Part shown: positions 43,655-44,923 of the stretch, piece after piece
Position numbering within the stretch: position 1 is the first letter of the stretch
How the letters are laid out: the number at the start of each line of letters is the position of its first letter
Assembly (NCBI RefSeq): GCF_014836755.1
Contig: NZ_JACSQF010000001.1
Location: forward strand, 478,093-523,015
DNA from: Oerskovia merdavium
GTDB lineage: Bacteria > Actinomycetota > Actinomycetes > Actinomycetales > Cellulomonadaceae
Length of the DNA: 44,923 nucleotides
Direction of reading: 5' to 3'
Position numbers and translations under genes: made by a program
Notes under the pieces: generated by a model
Told to the model about the DNA's origin: nothing
Seen by the model: the letters and a program-made list of their open reading frames with translations, nothing else
The model's database searches: none

Positions 43655-44081
43655 CGGTCCGTCTTTAAGAATCGTCGCATTTGTGGGTGTAGTTGGGGTC
43701 TGAAGCAGGCTCCCGGCAAAGTTGGCATGTGGGGCTGTGGCCTGCGTCTTTGCTGGCCGACATGCCGGTGCGGGCTTGCAGGTCTCGGGTTGAATGACAG
43801 GTTCCGACGCCTTCATCCGGCCCGGGAGCACACTCGCGAATGTCGTCGTCTTGTATCGCTTTGTCCGCGGGTGGGACTGTTTCGCGGCGCGAGCATCAGA
43901 TGACGTACTGGCCGACATTCCCGATCCCCCGTCAGGCGCGTGGGGTGCGGCATCTGCTGTCGGGCCCGATCGCCGTGGCGCTGTGTGTGGTTATGGTGGC
44001 TCGGCGGACTTCTGGCGGGTCCGCCGCAGTGTCTCGTGGCGGGTCTGGCCCAGGCTTTCATTCCCCGAGTGGATGGAAGTC
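43655..44081. other. Gene-poor junction before the IS relic
   Basis: About 430 nt with no convincing gene. Short frames on both strands are compositionally odd, stop-bounded and without motifs. The base composition climbs from low GC back towards the genome average across it, so it probably contains an insertion boundary and debris of older elements. I cannot fix the left end of the IS3-like element. Confidence 0.4.
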
Positions 44082-44402
44082 ATGGCTGCACCGAGGAAAC
44101 CCCCGGAGGGGCTTCGGGACTGTGCGATCCGCATGTCGGTCGATCCGCGGCTTGATCCTGCGACCCGTCAGGGCGCTTTGGCCAGGGTTGTTGAGCAGCT
44201 CGGGATCAATCCTGAGACGTTGCGGAACTGGGTCACGCGGGCGGAGGTCGATGCTGGTGTTCGGTCCGTGACCACGGCGAGCGATGGCAGTGGTTGGCTG
44301 AGCTTTGGCGGGAGAACCGTAGGTTGCCGGCCGGCGAACCATATTCTGCGCACGGCGTCGGATTTCCTCGCGGCGGAGCTCGACCGCCCATCGCCCAGGT
44401 AG
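44082..44402 (+). pseudogene. IS3 OrfA remnant
   Basis: Starts MAAPRKPPEGLRDCAIRM, with GALARVVEQLGINPETLRNW as the helix-turn-helix. In the leucine-zipper region the expected LAELWRENRRL is readable only in another frame (from 44294). The original frame resumes at ANHILRTASDFLAAELDRP. Two compensating indels therefore scramble about 12 residues while leaving the frame open. Confidence 0.8.
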
Positions 44403-44809
44403 TGGCCCAGCTCGACGTCCACCGTGGTGAGGTCGTCGAGGGACGTGAGCTCGGGGTCGAGCTGATCTGTAGGGTGCGATAGAGGAGCCCTCTACATCGC
44501 CAATCGCCACACCCTGCGCCTCGCCTAAGCCGGTGTCGTGGCCTCGGTCGGATCGGCCGGTGACTCCTACGACAACGCTCTGACAGAGGCTTTCACACGC
44601 TCTTCAAGGCCGATCTCGTACGCAACAATGGCCCCTGGGAGAGCATCGACGACTTCGAGATCGCCACGGCCGAGTACATCGACTGGTTCAACCACCGGCG
44701 CGTGCTCGGCGAGATCGGACTCGTCCCGCCGACCGAGTTCGAGTCCGCCCACCGCCATCAAAACCTCGCTCCGACTACCATCGAAGCATCAGTTCCAAGT
44801 CACCACTAA
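44403..44809 (+). pseudogene. IS3 OrfB (rve/DDE transposase) remnant
   Basis: An N-terminal scrap DVHRGEVVEGRELGVELICRV is followed, after loss of most of the protein, by IANRHTLRLA, a TAA stop (44526-44528), AGVVASVGSAGDSYDNALTEAF, a frameshift near 44593, and TLFKADLVRNNGPWESIDDF through IDWFNHRRVLGEIG to a stop at 44807-44809. These are the C-terminal motifs of IS3 transposase. It cannot make an active enzyme; movement would need a transposase in trans. Confidence 0.85.
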
Positions 44810-44860
44810 ACCCGGTACGAAACGCACCGTCGCGGTACTCCTTGGGGGGCCTTGACCCCT

Positions 44861-44923
44861 GATCGTGGACACGCTGATTCCAGGTTCGCCCTGGAGGAAG
44901 CGAGAAGATCTGATCATGGCAAG
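44861..44923 (+). mobile_element. Possible left end of another IS element
   Basis: tgatcgtggacac... followed by a GGAGGAAG SD and ATGGCAAG at 44916, cut by the window edge. The layout (terminal TG, about 50 nt, SD, OrfA start) resembles the left end of IS3-group elements. Too short to confirm. Confidence 0.35.

Larger units (their letters stand above)
44082..44809 (+). mobile_element. Degenerate IS3-family insertion sequence
   Basis: Remnants of both IS3 ORFs in order: the OrfA helix-turn-helix, then OrfB start and end fragments. Most of the DDE catalytic core is deleted, and frameshifts and stops interrupt the rest. No terminal inverted repeats could be placed. Confidence 0.85.

Noticed and set aside
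43607-43918. Minus-strand frame after the last polysaccharide gene
   Set aside because: Starts inside junction DNA, overlaps the 3' end of a better-supported gene, has no motif and crosses the composition change.
1-44923. CRISPR arrays, rRNA, complete integrases, prophage genes
   Set aside because: No regularly spaced repeats, rRNA signatures, tyrosine/serine recombinase motifs or phage structural genes were seen in the window.

Overview
The window is chromosomal DNA from a high-GC Gram-positive actinobacterium, most likely of the order Micrococcales (a Cellulomonas/Oerskovia/Cellulosimicrobium-like organism is my guess, not a demonstration). The reasons are the very G+C-rich codon use, many GTG starts, GTGA/ATGA start-stop overlaps, several TANNNT-N6/7-(A/G)TG leaderless starts, an IdeR/DtxR repressor, and a c-di-AMP (ydaO) riboswitch in front of an NlpC/P60 wall hydrolase.

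Layout. 1-5.1 kb: VKOR-family disulfide enzyme, a membrane-anchored esterase, a lower-GC DUF262/DUF1524 (GmrSD-like) defence gene and tRNA-Arg(CCU). 5.2-11.2 kb: a MacB-like efflux operon (lipoprotein, adaptor, ATPase, permease) divergent from an OmpR-type two-component system, with repeated CTCAC/GTGAG half-sites between them. 11.2-14.2 kb: HerA-like ATPase and the folA-thyA operon. 14.4-17.8 kb: a HEPN/Abi-like gene, a small unknown, OsmC-like, EcsC-like and SRPBCC genes. 17.8-19.4 kb: a pair of 77-bp imperfect repeats, a strong hairpin and a PadR regulator with a His/Gly/Arg-rich tail. 19.6-23.2 kb: a guanidino-group-modifying enzyme resembling arginine dihydrolase, rocD, and a class Ic aspartate aminotransferase. 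23.4-25.3 kb: a DrrAB-type ABC exporter. 25.3-32.3 kb: universal stress protein, riboswitch-controlled NlpC/P60 enzyme, ideR, serC, and a marR-MFS operon.

32.3-43.7 kb is a cell-surface polysaccharide region: an LCP-family ligase, then divergently two GT4 glycosyltransferases, a TagG/Wzm permease, a TagH/Wzt ATPase, UDP-GlcNAc 2-epimerase and three low-GC genes. Those three are a DUF6270 protein fused to a hydrolase-like domain that appears to have lost its catalytic residues, a third GT4, and an apparently intact paralogue of that hydrolase domain. Nearly every junction in this run overlaps, so it reads as one operon: glycosyltransferases build the polymer on ManNAc-containing precursors, the ABC pair exports it, LCP attaches it to peptidoglycan, and the DUF6270/hydrolase genes may decorate it. 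A decayed DUF6270 relic lies beside the LCP gene, at the other edge of the region. The right end (44.1-44.9 kb) is a wrecked IS3-family element and possibly the start of another.

The most novel-looking item is the DUF6270/alpha-beta-hydrolase module (40.1-43.7 kb) with its relic at 32.4-32.7 kb. Other points of note are the 77-bp repeat pair, the leaderless promoters, the operator-like palindrome upstream of the DUF262 gene, and the arginine-dihydrolase signature next to rocD.
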